Part shown: positions 1-8,448 of the stretch, one piece after another | Layout: every line of letters starts with the position of its first letter | Numbering within the stretch: the stretch's first letter is position 1 | Source of the DNA: Anatilimnocola aggregata | GTDB taxonomy: Bacteria > Planctomycetota > Planctomycetia > Pirellulales > Pirellulaceae | NCBI RefSeq assembly: GCF_007747655.1 | Contig: NZ_CP036274.1 | Span: 8,246,001-8,310,000, forward strand | DNA length: 64,000 nucleotides | Direction: 5' to 3' | Notes under the pieces: generated by a model | Seen by the model: the letters and a program-made list of their open reading frames with translations, nothing else | Told to the model about the DNA's origin: nothing | The model's database searches: none | Program-made: the position numbers and the translations under genes

Positions 1-431
1 GCGTGATGTATGTCCTCAAATCGCGTGGCATGGCCCACTCCAACCAACTCCGCGAATTCTTGCTGACCGATCAAGGAGTCGAGTTACAAAACGTCTATCT
101 CGGCGCCGAGGGTGTACTCACCGGCTCCGCGCGACAGACTCGCGAAGCCATCGAAAAGGCCGACAGTTTGCTCAGGCATCAAGAAATCGAAGCCAAACAG
201 CGCGAGCGCGTCTTGAAGCGCGAAGCCCTCGCAGCCCGGATCACTGCCTTGCAAAAGGAATTCGAGGCCGAAGAAGAAGTGGCGAAGCGGGACATCGAAC
301 AGGAAAATTCTCGCGAGGAAACCCATCGGCAGGATCGCGACCGAATGGGAATCAGCCGCCAAGGCGACAAGGTGCTCAAGGATGCCGAGCCCGCCGCTCG
401 TTCCCACGAGACCCCACGGAGCCGCAAATGA
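1..431 (+). CDS. kaiC: KaiC-family ATPase, C-terminal end (5' truncated by window)
   Basis: Only the last ~143 codons are present and the frame is open to the left edge. The visible N-terminal part ([17 protein letters not shown], then a Gly-rich [16 protein letters not shown] segment) matches the end of the second RecA-like domain of KaiC proteins, which are hexameric ATPases and autokinases. It is followed by ~90 residues rich in Glu, Lys and Arg, predicted as a coiled coil, in place of the short KaiA-binding tail of cyanobacterial KaiC. Long charged tails like this occur in non-cyanobacterial KaiC proteins. The stop overlaps the kaiB start in an ATGA arrangement, so the two are translationally coupled. 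The assignment is strengthened by two kaiB genes and a histidine kinase directly downstream. Confidence 0.9.
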   Translation, partial: VMYVLKSRGMAHSNQLREFLLTDQGVELQNVYLGAEGVLTGSARQTREAIEKADSLLRHQEIEAKQRERVLKREALAARITALQKEFEAEEEVAKRDIEQENSREETHRQDRDRMGISRQGDKVLKDAEPAARSHETPRSRK

Positions 432-790
432 AGACGACCACAAGCCAGGAAGGACCCGCCGGGGTTGGGGAAGAGACGGAAACTTGGGAACTGCGGCTGT
501 ACATCGCCGGACAAACTCCGAAGTCCGTGGCCGCCTTTCGCAATCTCAAGAAGCTGTGCGAAGAACATCTGCCGGGCCGATACCAGATCGAGGTCATCGA
601 CCTCATGCAGCATCCGCAATTGGCGGCCGGCGATCAGATCGTCGCGATCCCCACGCTAGTGCGCAGGTTGCCTGAACCGCTGCGGCGGATTGTCGGCGAC
701 CTGTCGAATACGGAACGTACACTGGTTGGATTACAGCTGCGACTCGCGAAACCGCTCACAACGACTGAGGAGGGCTCCGATGCCCGCTGA
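428..790 (+). CDS. kaiB: KaiB-family protein 1
   Basis: This 120-residue protein aligns end to end with KaiB, a thioredoxin-like fold-switching protein that binds the KaiC hexamer. Recognisable blocks are [50 protein letters not shown] and GLQLR. The N-terminus is about 20 residues longer than cyanobacterial KaiB and low in complexity. The start overlaps the kaiC stop (ATGA) and the end overlaps the second kaiB by 11 nt. Two adjacent KaiB paralogues suggest specialisation, for example competing for the same KaiC; that is inference. No kaiA-like gene is visible, as is normal outside cyanobacteria. Confidence 0.93.
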   Translation: MKTTTSQEGPAGVGEETETWELRLYIAGQTPKSVAAFRNLKKLCEEHLPGRYQIEVIDLMQHPQLAAGDQIVAIPTLVRRLPEPLRRIVGDLSNTERTLVGLQLRLAKPLTTTEEGSDAR

Positions 791-1136
791 GTTGACGCCC
801 AAGGAAATCGATTCGTCTGCGGCCTTCGAAAAGTTAGTGGCTGGACCTCCAGCGGACGCGCGCTATGTCTTACGGTTGTATGTCACGGGCATGACGGCCC
901 GCAGCACGGAAGCGTTTGCCGCGATCAAAGCCATCTGCGAAGAGCGCCTGCAAGGACGATATGAGTTGGAAGTGGTCGATATCTATCAACATCCACAACT
1001 GGCCATCGATGAGCAGATTATTGCCGTCCCCACCTTGGTCAAAATGCTGCCGGCGCCACTCCGCCGGATGATCGGCGATCTATCCAACGTGGATCGGGTG
1101 CTGTTGGGTCTCGATCTGCGGCGCAAGCCAGAATGA
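780..1136 (+). CDS. kaiB: KaiB-family protein 2
   Basis: A 118-residue KaiB paralogue with blocks [51 protein letters not shown] and LGLDLR. The ATG at 780 is chosen over the earlier in-frame GTG at 690 because a strong GAGGAGG ribosome site precedes it, inside the end of kaiB 1, and because the KaiB fold starts about 35 residues later, leaving a short leader like that of kaiB 1. It is clearly related to its neighbour but diverged along its whole length, so the duplication is not recent. The stop lies 11 nt before the histidine kinase start, consistent with one operon. Confidence 0.93.
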   Translation: MPAELTPKEIDSSAAFEKLVAGPPADARYVLRLYVTGMTARSTEAFAAIKAICEERLQGRYELEVVDIYQHPQLAIDEQIIAVPTLVKMLPAPLRRMIGDLSNVDRVLLGLDLRRKPE

Positions 1137-1146
1137 GCGAGATCGC

Positions 1147-2844
1147 ATGGCAGATGTGAAACAGTCGGAACTAGCCGAATTGCAACTTCGGCTCGAAGAA
1201 GCTGAAGAGACAATCCGGGCCATTCGCAGCGGTTCGGTCGACGCGTTTGTGGTCGAGGTGCCGAACGGAGCGCGGGTTTACACGCTGGAATCTGCAGACC
1301 GTCCTTACCGACTGCTGGTGGAAGAAATGCAGCAGGGGGCGATCACGTTGAGCCTTGATGGCACGATCGCCTACTGCAACCGACGCTTTGCCGATTTGGT
1401 GGGTAAACCTCTGGAACGGTTGTTGGGCGTGGCCTTTCATGAATTCATCCCGTTTGCCGCACGAACTTTTTACGAGAGTTTGTTACAGCAGGGGCGCGCT
1501 GGTTCCAGCGAGGGCGAAACGCATGTCCAGAAATTCAATGGCACCCTGGTTCCAGTATTTCTCACGATTAACGCCCTGCCGCCGGAGAGCGGCGTTGCCA
1601 TCGGCCTTTTGGTCACTGACCTCACGTCGCAGCACCATCATGAAAAATTGAACTCGCTCTTAGGCGAACTCAAGGAGTCTGATCGTCGCAAGAATGAGTT
1701 CCTGGCGATGCTGGCTCACGAACTCCGTAATCCGTTGGCTCCCATTCGCAATGCCGTTCAACTGCTGCGCCTGACCAAGGGTGGCGATGGGGCGACGATT
1801 CATTCGATCGCCGAAATGATGGAGCGCCAGCTGGGCCAGATGGCGCGGCTGATCGACGACTTGCTGGACATCAGCCGCATCAGCCGGGGCACGATTGAAC
1901 TGCGCCGGGCGCGGATTGAATTGACCTCGGCCGTCCAACATGCGGTCGACGCAGCCCGCACACTGGTTGACGAGAAGGTTCACACGTTGACGCTCACCTT
2001 ACCGTCGCAGCCAGTCTACTTGAATGCCGACCCAACCCGGTTCGCGCAAGTGGTCGGCAACCTGCTCAGCAATGCCTGCAAGTTTACAGACAAAGGTGGT
2101 CAAATTTGGCTGACCGTTGCGGTGGATGAAGTCGGTGATGCGAAATCAGGAGCCCATCCGTCGAGCGAGAGTTCTTTGCTTCCTGCCATGGCGACGATCA
2201 GGGTGAGGGACAGCGGCTTGGGGATCGCCGCCGACCAGCTGATTCGAATCTTTGAAATGTTCGTGCAGGTGGATACCTCCCTGGGGCGACCCGTCAGCGG
2301 CTTAGGCATCGGCCTAGCGCTGGTAAAGAGTCTGGTGGAAATGCACGGCGGGAGCGCGGAAGTCAACAGTGCTGGTATCGGTCAGGGGAGCGAATTCGTG
2401 GTTCGGATTCCGATTCTGGTCGAGCGACTCACGCCTTTACTGCCCCCCGCTGACCAGCCCACGGCCATCAACTCACACCGCATCCTGGTCGTCGATGACA
2501 ATCGTGACTCCGCTAGAAGTCTCGCGATGTTGTTGAAGTTCTTGGGCAACAAAACGCAAATGGCGTTCGACGGGCTGGAAGCCGTGGAAGTTGCTGCGAC
2601 GTTCCTGCCGGAGATTGTCTTGCTCGACATTGGCATGCCCAGGCTCAACGGCTACGACGCTTGCCGAAAGATTCGCGACCAGCCGTGGGGGAAATCGATG
2701 GTGCTGGTTGCCTTAACCGGTTGGGGCGAGGACGAAGCCCGGCAAAAGTCCAAAGACGCTGGTTTCGACGGCCACATTGTCAAACCGGTGGATCACGCCA
2801 TACTCGCCAAGCTGCTGGCTGAACTGTTGCCGATCCCAGCTTAA
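1147..2844 (+). CDS. Hybrid histidine kinase (PAS-HisKA-HATPase-receiver) linked to KaiBC
   Basis: A 565-residue soluble hybrid kinase. Residues 1-50 form a helical segment (EEAEETIRAIRSGSVDAFVV) typical of kinases encoded beside kaiBC. A PAS domain spans about 55-160. The HisKA box AHELRNPLAP places the phospho-accepting His at 191. The ATPase domain shows an N box (NLLSNACKF, ~305-313), a G1 box (RDSGLGIA, ~354-361) and a G2 box (GLGIGLALVKSL, 385-396). A receiver domain follows from ~444, with the acidic pair DD450-451, phospho-acceptor Asp494 (VLLDIGMP) and Lys546. No membrane segment or signal peptide is seen. It probably passes the KaiBC state to a phosphorelay; the lone receiver downstream is the obvious partner. 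Confidence 0.93.
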   Translation: MADVKQSELAELQLRLEEAEETIRAIRSGSVDAFVVEVPNGARVYTLESADRPYRLLVEEMQQGAITLSLDGTIAYCNRRFADLVGKPLERLLGVAFHEFIPFAARTFYESLLQQGRAGSSEGETHVQKFNGTLVPVFLTINALPPESGVAIGLLVTDLTSQHHHEKLNSLLGELKESDRRKNEFLAMLAHELRNPLAPIRNAVQLLRLTKGGDGATIHSIAEMMERQLGQMARLIDDLLDISRISRGTIELRRARIELTSAVQHAVDAARTLVDEKVHTLTLTLPSQPVYLNADPTRFAQVVGNLLSNACKFTDKGGQIWLTVAVDEVGDAKSGAHPSSESSLLPAMATIRVRDSGLGIAADQLIRIFEMFVQVDTSLGRPVSGLGIGLALVKSLVEMHGGSAEVNSAGIGQGSEFVVRIPILVERLTPLLPPADQPTAINSHRILVVDDNRDSARSLAMLLKFLGNKTQMAFDGLEAVEVAATFLPEIVLLDIGMPRLNGYDACRKIRDQPWGKSMVLVALTGWGEDEARQKSKDAGFDGHIVKPVDHAILAKLLAELLPIPA

Positions 2845-3148
2845 TTTTCCCGACCTCAATTCGAGTGATTCTCTAAGACGAACTCGGTTCGGTCACATGG
2901 ACCGAAGAGGAATGGCCTCGTTCGATCCGGGGTACTGGTCGGGACGCAGATACTAACTGGAGAGCGTGGTCACCATTACTGCAGGTTCCCAGCGCGGTAG
3001 GCACCCCACCGACGACATCCAATTTGGCCGAGCTAGCCCGAAGCAGTGGTTGCTGTCGTCCCGCTTGCCGAGCCGCGAATACTGGCCAAGGCACGCTAGA
3101 TTCAGGCTAAACTCTGGTGCTCTCCTCTCCCTTCGCCAAGGACAATCC

Positions 3149-3544
3149 GTGTCTGACACTTTTGAATCTCACACGCCTCTGCGGATATTAGTCGTCGAGG
3201 ACAACAAGGACGCCGCTGACAGCTTGGCAATGCTTCTGCGAATCCAGTGCGCACACTCCGTAGACGTGGCTTACACGGGGCTTCAGGCCTTGCAGATCGC
3301 CAACATTCGCCGCCCTGACGTGATCTTGCTCGATCTGGGCCTCCCCATCATGAATGGCTATCAGGTCGCTGAGGCTGTGCGAGCTATGCCGGATGCTGAA
3401 GAGATTGTGATCATCGCCATCACTGGGCACAGCCAGCCGGAAGCAGTTGATGCATCGGCCGCCGCCGGAATCGACCTTCACCTAGCCAAACCGGTCGACA
3501 TTCGGCGCTTGCTCAGCTATTTAAGCGGTCGTGGCCTGAGCTGA
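3149..3544 (+). CDS. Single-domain response regulator (CheY-like)
   Basis: A lone receiver domain of ~131 residues with the acidic pair in ILVVEDNKDAADSL, phospho-acceptor Asp in VILLDLGLP, the Thr of IAITGHSQ and the conserved Lys in LAKPVD. No output domain follows. The GTG at 3149 is chosen because AAGGA lies 6 nt upstream and the receiver starts 12 residues later; an ATG at 2966 would add ~60 residues without domain character. The 304 nt between the kinase gene and this start hold no other gene. It lies on the same strand as the Kai operon and probably acts in its phosphorelay, but a separate promoter is likely given the gap. Confidence 0.88.
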   Translation: MSDTFESHTPLRILVVEDNKDAADSLAMLLRIQCAHSVDVAYTGLQALQIANIRRPDVILLDLGLPIMNGYQVAEAVRAMPDAEEIVIIAITGHSQPEAVDASAAAGIDLHLAKPVDIRRLLSYLSGRGLS

Positions 3545-3606
3545 TCGCAGGATGCGTGTGGTTCGTTGGGTTGAGGTAACCAGAGAACGCCGAGTTGAAA
3601 TCTCAG

Positions 3607-4605
3607 TTAATAGCGTGGATGCAGCCATTCAAGTTCTGCCCCATGCGGATGAGCTAACGCCAGAAATTCATCTCTTCGCTCACCGCGATGAAATGTTGTC
3701 CGGCCTAGCAAGAACGGACGTGGACCCGACGGCGGAGCTAACGCGGCAATTTCCGGAACGACGGATCTCGATTCATTCGAGATCCAGATGATGTCACGTG
3801 CTCGGGACGCATCGGCCATGTTACTGGCAAAGATATTTCGTTCTTGAGGGGATACGTAGCTGAGCACTGCCGAATGAAATACGACAAGTTGTGCGTGGTC
3901 GGGGGCAATGTCAATTAGTTGCCTTAGGTCAGTCACAAGATTGCCTTGATGCACCTTGACTTCGCGTCGTCTGCCCAAATCCATCGCCGCCTGAAGCCGC
4001 TGTTGTCTCTCGACATGATCAGCGAATACGCACGATGACATCCAGCGAGCATCAGTTTGGTCCCGTAAATTGACCGGCGCAAGATCTAACCCCGCTCGCC
4101 ATACAACCTGCGGCAGTTTTTCGGGCAACGGAAGCACGCCCTGAGTCTGGCACCGTAGCCTTACGGGTGACTCTGGAATGCCAATCTTTGTGTCACCATA
4201 GTCGTAGTAGAACTCGTCTAGAAGCAGACAAAGCCCGGCACTTGCACCGACCTCCAGTAGTGCGAGAGGACCGTCAGGCAATGCTGGCAGTAGTACTGCA
4301 CAGCGACCAACTTCGTTAGTTTGCGTGCGTCGCAATTTCATTAGCGTCGCTATTTCTACACCTCTCCGCTGCACAAAAACTTCTAACTCTTTAGCCGACT
4401 TTGGCATCCACTCCTGCCCGGCAAGGTATTGAATAGCAGCCAGAAAGAGATTGGGCTGAATGACGGGCAAGGGGGAAAGGAATGCAACAAGCTCCTCCTT
4501 GGCGGCAACCGCATGGGCCAAGTTGAAGTACAGGTCGGAGTAACCCTGGCATTCATTGTCAGCAAAACTCCGGTAAACGCCGCTCACGTGGTCAAAATCA
4601 AACAT
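3607..4605 (-). CDS. DUF2332 family protein, probable SAM-binding fold
   Basis: This 332-residue protein matches the DUF2332 layout. It starts with a helical region (FRSFADNECQGYSDLYFNLA-like) and a PNLFLAAIQYLAG block. A glycine-rich LLEVGASAGLCLLLDEFYY block then resembles motif I of Rossmann-type methyltransferases, and LVVFHSAVLSYVSP and IIWISNES follow near the end. The biochemical role of the family is not established, so no reaction is assigned. It converges on the response regulator with only ~60 nt between the stops. The protein is full length and shows no frame damage, although the DNA on its upstream side is decayed mobile-element sequence. Confidence 0.75.
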   Translation of the reverse strand: MFDFDHVSGVYRSFADNECQGYSDLYFNLAHAVAAKEELVAFLSPLPVIQPNLFLAAIQYLAGQEWMPKSAKELEVFVQRRGVEIATLMKLRRTQTNEVGRCAVLLPALPDGPLALLEVGASAGLCLLLDEFYYDYGDTKIGIPESPVRLRCQTQGVLPLPEKLPQVVWRAGLDLAPVNLRDQTDARWMSSCVFADHVERQQRLQAAMDLGRRREVKVHQGNLVTDLRQLIDIAPDHAQLVVFHSAVLSYVSPQERNIFASNMADASRARDIIWISNESRSVVPEIAALAPPSGPRPFLLGRTTFHRGERRDEFLALAHPHGAELEWLHPRY

Positions 4606-5318
4606 CCTCGTGTTTCCTCAGTAACCTGCTGACATGGCGAAGCAAGTAGCTGTGTTCACGCTGATCGACAACAATCTGGCCGATCCTGTTGTCGGTAACT
4701 TCGCCGGGCAACTTGGCGGTTCGCTGGTGAACGTAAATGGTTTCAACAAGCAGATTTCGTATATTCGCGCCGCCACCGAAACTACCTCAAAATCGCGAAG
4801 TCGTTGTTTAAAATTACTTTCGGTCTTCAGGAAGAGAGAGCTTTTGTTCGAAGAGGGTTGGGCACAGGGAGAATCAACGCGATCCAAGAGCTGGTGACGT
4901 CCGACGAGTACCGGCATGTGCCAACCGGGACACTGGCTCGGATCGGGTCTACCAAGCCGGGACCGGCATGGGCCAAAGTCCAAAGTGGCGAGAACTCGCG
5001 CACAAAAGTCCAGAATGTCGTGAAACACAGCGTAGCGGACATTCTCACTGCTCATTCTGGCCGTAAGTCAGCCCAGTGGTGAAATGGTCGTGGGCGCAGT
5101 GCTGACTATCGGCTTGCAGCGAAGGATGTTCTCATCGTGCTCGCAAAACCCGAGAACCTCGAACGATTTCGCAGGCATCACGGCCGCGGAGCCGAACCGA
5201 TTTAGAACAACGGGCTTGGAGTTCGTAGGGGGGCTCGGCTGGTATCGCAAGCATCGAGCAATTGAAGAAAGCGTGATGCGGCTATGCGAACAGTTGGCTA
5301 AGGCGTGCAATTTGAGGG
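4606..5318. other. Gene-free accessory stretch with transposase debris
   Basis: No intact gene is visible. Around 4889-4945 the plus strand encodes VTSDEYRHVPTGTLARIG, a short piece of the same IS3-like transposase that is better preserved near 14.35 kb. Right after it comes a copy of the ~50 bp palindromic module described below. The rest, including 5040-5318, has short open frames but none with a convincing ribosome site or recognisable protein. Confidence 0.5.
4985..5035 (+). repeat. ~50 bp palindromic module, copy 1
   Basis: It begins GTGGCGAGAACTCGCGCA, where GCGAG and CTCGC can pair across AA, and continues with AAAGTCC, AATGTCGTG and a CAGC end. Six further copies share this order of blocks within the next 10 kb. 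Confidence 0.75.
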
Positions 5319-5819
5319 CTAGCGCCGATAGGGTCGTGTGCGATCAGAGCTATTTTCCAGCTCCGTGGTAGGTATCGGAATGACGCGTAGATCAGGACCC
5401 TTTTCAGAAATGTGAAGAACGTGTCGGCAGTGCTCGTGACAACTGATGCACGTGGTGAGCGAGTTCATGTAAGTGTACGACGAGCCATCAAGGTTCTTCT
5501 CCTCCGCTAGCAGGATTAGCTTCTTGGCGGTGCGTCGTAATTCCGCACGATAATGGGAGTAGACTTGGTCGTCGGTAGCGTGCCAGTTTGTTGCATCGCA
5601 GACCTTCGCCATTTCTTCGGCACCCTTGCGGATCAGGTCGAAGTCGCTGGCCATCAAACCTTCCACCACTTTCTGCGAGCTTGCCAACTTCGCTCGCATC
5701 AAGCCGGCCAGGGCGTCCTCGCTATGCGTTGGGACAGCGGGCTTGGGTTGCCCCCACGCCAACATCGCTAGGGCAGTTGATATTACGCCGACAATGCCCA
5801 GGAGTTTCAACTTCGACAT
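5319..5819 (-). CDS. Small exported c-type cytochrome, cytochrome c'-like
   Basis: A ~166-residue protein with an N-terminal signal peptide or anchor (KLKLLGIVGVISTALAMLAW). The helical body is followed near the C-terminus by one haem-binding motif, CISCH, within TTCISCHEHCRHVL. A single late CxxCH in a helical protein is the arrangement of class II (cytochrome c') proteins, so a periplasmic four-helix haem protein is likely. The ATG at 5819 is preferred to an in-frame GTG two codons upstream. It stands alone between two stretches of transposase debris, with no redox partner gene nearby. Whether it transfers electrons or senses a ligand cannot be told from sequence. Confidence 0.72.
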   Translation of the reverse strand: MSKLKLLGIVGVISTALAMLAWGQPKPAVPTHSEDALAGLMRAKLASSQKVVEGLMASDFDLIRKGAEEMAKVCDATNWHATDDQVYSHYRAELRRTAKKLILLAEEKNLDGSSYTYMNSLTTCISCHEHCRHVLHISEKGPDLRVIPIPTTELENSSDRTRPYRR

Positions 5820-6075
5820 CACCACACCTACCGTCTGTTAGTTCACGGACAAACCCCTTCGTCTTTTCGGCTAATGATAATCGTACAGTTTAGGGATTCT
5901 GCCGATTGTGAGGAGCGGATCCCCAAGTAATCATATTCGGCGCTCGAATAGTGCAGCGCGCGGGGGCTGATGGTCGGTCGAAAAGTGTAGTGTTAGCCCT
6001 GCTCGGGAGAATCCGTAAGGCAGATTTGAGACTTCCCAGCGTCTCAAGCCTTACGATCTGCACCATGCTGACAAC

Positions 6076-6124
6076 CGTGCTTTGCGCCAGGAAAATTGGG
6101 ACTTTCCGCACGAGTTCTCGCCAC
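6076..6124 (-). repeat. ~50 bp palindromic module, copy 2 (inverted)
   Basis: Read on the minus strand it gives GTGGCGAGAACTCGTGCGG, then AAAGTCCCAA and a GCAAAGCACG end. This is the same block order as copy 1 in opposite orientation, so it lies head-to-head with copy 3 around the transposase remnant at 6191-6619. Confidence 0.7.
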
Positions 6125-6190
6125 TCGGACGGCTACTCTCCTCGCTCCCGTTGAGTTTCACGCCGACGTGTTTTCGGTGATTATTGAGGG

Positions 6191-6619
6191 ATGACCTCAA
6201 CCACCCGGACCCAGCGCCGGTATGATCATCGCCTGCGAGAGATAGTCTGCAACAGCAAGAACATCGACGCGGCAGTCGGGTGCGGAGTACCCCGCTCTAC
6301 AGCTCGTGGCTGGCTCGCGCCGAGGGCGATGTTCGAATCCTGGTGGCGCGTGCTCAAGCATCAGTGGCTGTTCCTGAACAGGCTCGATACCCTGGCAACG
6401 GTGCAGAAGCTCGTCGCGTTTTACGTGGACCAGCACAATTCTCATCTCCCACATGCCGCGTTTCATGGCCAGACACCCGACGAGATGTACTTCGGCACCG
6501 GCGCAGACATTCCCAAACAGTTGGCGGCTGCGAAAGTCGCGGCTCGGCAAGCGCGTCTGGCGGGCAATCGGGCCGTCCGCTGCCAGAGTTGTAGCGCGCC
6601 AGTGGCCATCAGCAACTGA
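6191..6619 (+). pseudogene. IS3-like transposase remnant with internal deletion
   Basis: The open frame joins two ends of a transposase. Residues ~7-45 (RRYDHRLREIVCNSKNID, then GVPRSTARGWL) match the N-terminal helix-turn-helix. From ~50 on, FESWWRVLKHQWLFLNRLD, FYVDQHNSHLPHAAF and QTPDEMYFGTGADIPK match the C-terminal end of the integrase core. The central catalytic part that holds the first two acidic residues is missing, yet the frame is intact across the join. It therefore cannot catalyse transposition and resembles a non-autonomous internal-deletion derivative. The last ~200 codons and the following ~200 nt are roughly 90% identical by eye to 14580-14970. Confidence 0.75.
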
Positions 6620-6771
6620 CGCCGGTCGAGCGAGGAATCGGGCGAAGTTGGGTGCCGGTGCGCGCGAACGGCATGAAAGGTGCTCCGGCCATCGGACAAG
6701 CCGTCGTTCCGAGGAGTGTAGCCGCGATTCTCTTGCCCGGACTCGGACATCTTTTGGCCTCCCGCACCCCA

Positions 6772-6822
6772 AGTGGCGAGAACTCGCGCAGAAAACTCCC
6801 CAATGTTGTGGTTCTCAGCACG
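6772..6822 (+). repeat. ~50 bp palindromic module, copy 3
   Basis: It begins GTGGCGAGAACTCGCGCAG, continues AAAACTCCCCAATGTTGTGG and ends CAGCACGG. It sits at the end of the ~370 bp block shared with 14.6-14.97 kb, as expected for an element boundary. Confidence 0.75.
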
Positions 6823-6973
6823 GCTAAAATCGCCCCAAGCCGGCCGGGGCGATGAAATTTCAAACTGACGCACTACAGTCGATGGATGTACGCTTGGGCG
6901 AGCTTCACTAGGCCGAATCGGCACAGGGCGGCTGCCGCACCACGGGATTGAGTGGGCAGCCTGCGAGCGCTCG

Positions 6974-8425
6974 TCAAGTAAGTAGTTGCTTGATCACATG
7001 CGCCTCTTCCACGCCGGTCAGCTTTTGATCGAGCCCTTGCGACTTCACTGAGAATCGTTGGTGATCGAAGCCGAGGAGGTGCAGGATCGTGGCGTGCCAG
7101 TCGCGGAGGTGGACCGGATCTTTCGTGATGTTGTAAGAGAAATCGTCGGTTTCGCCATGCACGACGCCTCCTTTGATGCCACCGCCGGCCATCCAGATGG
7201 TGAAGCAACGCGGGTGATGATCGCGGCCGTAGTTGGTTTTCGATAAGCCGCCTTGCGAGTAGATGGTGCGGCCAAACTCGCCGCCCCAGATGATGAGCGT
7301 GTCATCGAGCAGGCCGATCCGCTTGAGATCCTGAACGAGGGCATAGCACGGCTGATCGACGTCGCGGCATTGATCGGGCAGGCGCCCCGCGACATTGGCG
7401 TGCGTGTCCCAGTTGTTGTGATAGACCTGCACGAACCGCACGCCGCGCTCGACGAGTCGCCGGGCGAGCAGCGCTGTGTTCGCGAAGCTCGCGGGCTTCT
7501 TGACGTCGGGGCCGTACAAGTCGAGCGTCTCTTGTGTTTCTTTGGAGAAGTCCGTCAGGTCCGGTACGCTGCTTTGCATCCGATACGCCATTTCGTACTG
7601 CCGAATGCGGGTCTGCGTTTCGGGATCGCCGAGTTCATTGAAATTCAACTCGTTCAACGCATTCAAGCCATCGAGCGTCTTGCGCCGGATTGCGCTCGGC
7701 ACGCCGGGTGGGTTATTGATATAGAGAATGGGATCGCCGGCAGAGCGAAACGACACTCCCGCGTGCTCACCTGGCAGATAGCCGCTTTGCCAGAGCCGCG
7801 CCGAGATGGCTTGCACTTGCTCGGTGTTGCTGGGCTTAGCGACCATCACGACGAACGTCGGCAGATTCTCATTCGCCGAACCTAGGCCATAGCTGCTCCA
7901 CGCGCCGAGGCACGGCCGACCGGTGACTTGGTTGCCGGTTTGAATGTAGGTGATCGCCGGTTCGTGGTTGATCGCCTCTGTGTTCATCGTGCGGATGAAG
8001 CAGAGGTCATTAGCCATCTTCGCCTTCCACGGCAGCAACTCGCAAAGCCACGCGCCGCCGGCGCCATGCTGGGCGAACTTGAACTTCGACGGCGAGATCG
8101 GAAACCGAGCCTGGCCGCTGGTCATCGTCGTCAGACGCTGCCCTTTGCGGATCGATTCAGGCAGATCCTTGTCGTACCAGTCGTTCATCACCGGCTTGTA
8201 ATCAAACAAATCCATCTGCGGGGGCCCGCCGACCATGTGCAAATAGATTACATGCTTGGCTTTGCCCGCAAAATGCTGCAGCCCCGCGAGCTTGTTCTCG
8301 TTCGGCGCTGCTGCCGCGGATTGGCCAGCGAGCGTCGCGAGCGCGGCCGTGCCGAGCGCGTGGGAGCCGGTCTGGAAGAAATGACGCCGGGTGAGGTTGA
8401 GTTGGTATTGGTGGAGAGGGTGCAT
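6974..8425 (-). CDS. DUF1501 family exported protein
   Basis: A ~483-residue DUF1501 protein of the alkaline-phosphatase/sulfatase superfamily. The N-terminus reads TRRHFFQTGSHALGTAALA and ends AAAA before the mature part, a Tat-type signal (twin Arg followed by a hydrophobic stretch). Superfamily landmarks include KHVIYLHMVGGPPQMDLFDYKP at the start and NNWDTH, IWGGEFGRT and GRDHHPRCFTIWMAGGG near the end. The ATG at 8425 follows a GGTGA ribosome site. It lies 23 nt downstream of the DUF1549/DUF1553 gene and is surely cotranscribed with it. Such pairs are a planctomycete hallmark; the substrate is unknown, although complex polysaccharide breakdown is the usual suggestion. Confidence 0.9.
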   Translation of the reverse strand: MHPLHQYQLNLTRRHFFQTGSHALGTAALATLAGQSAAAAPNENKLAGLQHFAGKAKHVIYLHMVGGPPQMDLFDYKPVMNDWYDKDLPESIRKGQRLTTMTSGQARFPISPSKFKFAQHGAGGAWLCELLPWKAKMANDLCFIRTMNTEAINHEPAITYIQTGNQVTGRPCLGAWSSYGLGSANENLPTFVVMVAKPSNTEQVQAISARLWQSGYLPGEHAGVSFRSAGDPILYINNPPGVPSAIRRKTLDGLNALNELNFNELGDPETQTRIRQYEMAYRMQSSVPDLTDFSKETQETLDLYGPDVKKPASFANTALLARRLVERGVRFVQVYHNNWDTHANVAGRLPDQCRDVDQPCYALVQDLKRIGLLDDTLIIWGGEFGRTIYSQGGLSKTNYGRDHHPRCFTIWMAGGGIKGGVVHGETDDFSYNITKDPVHLRDWHATILHLLGFDHQRFSVKSQGLDQKLTGVEEAHVIKQLLT

Positions 8426-8448
8426 GAAAATCACCTTGAAAATCGTGG

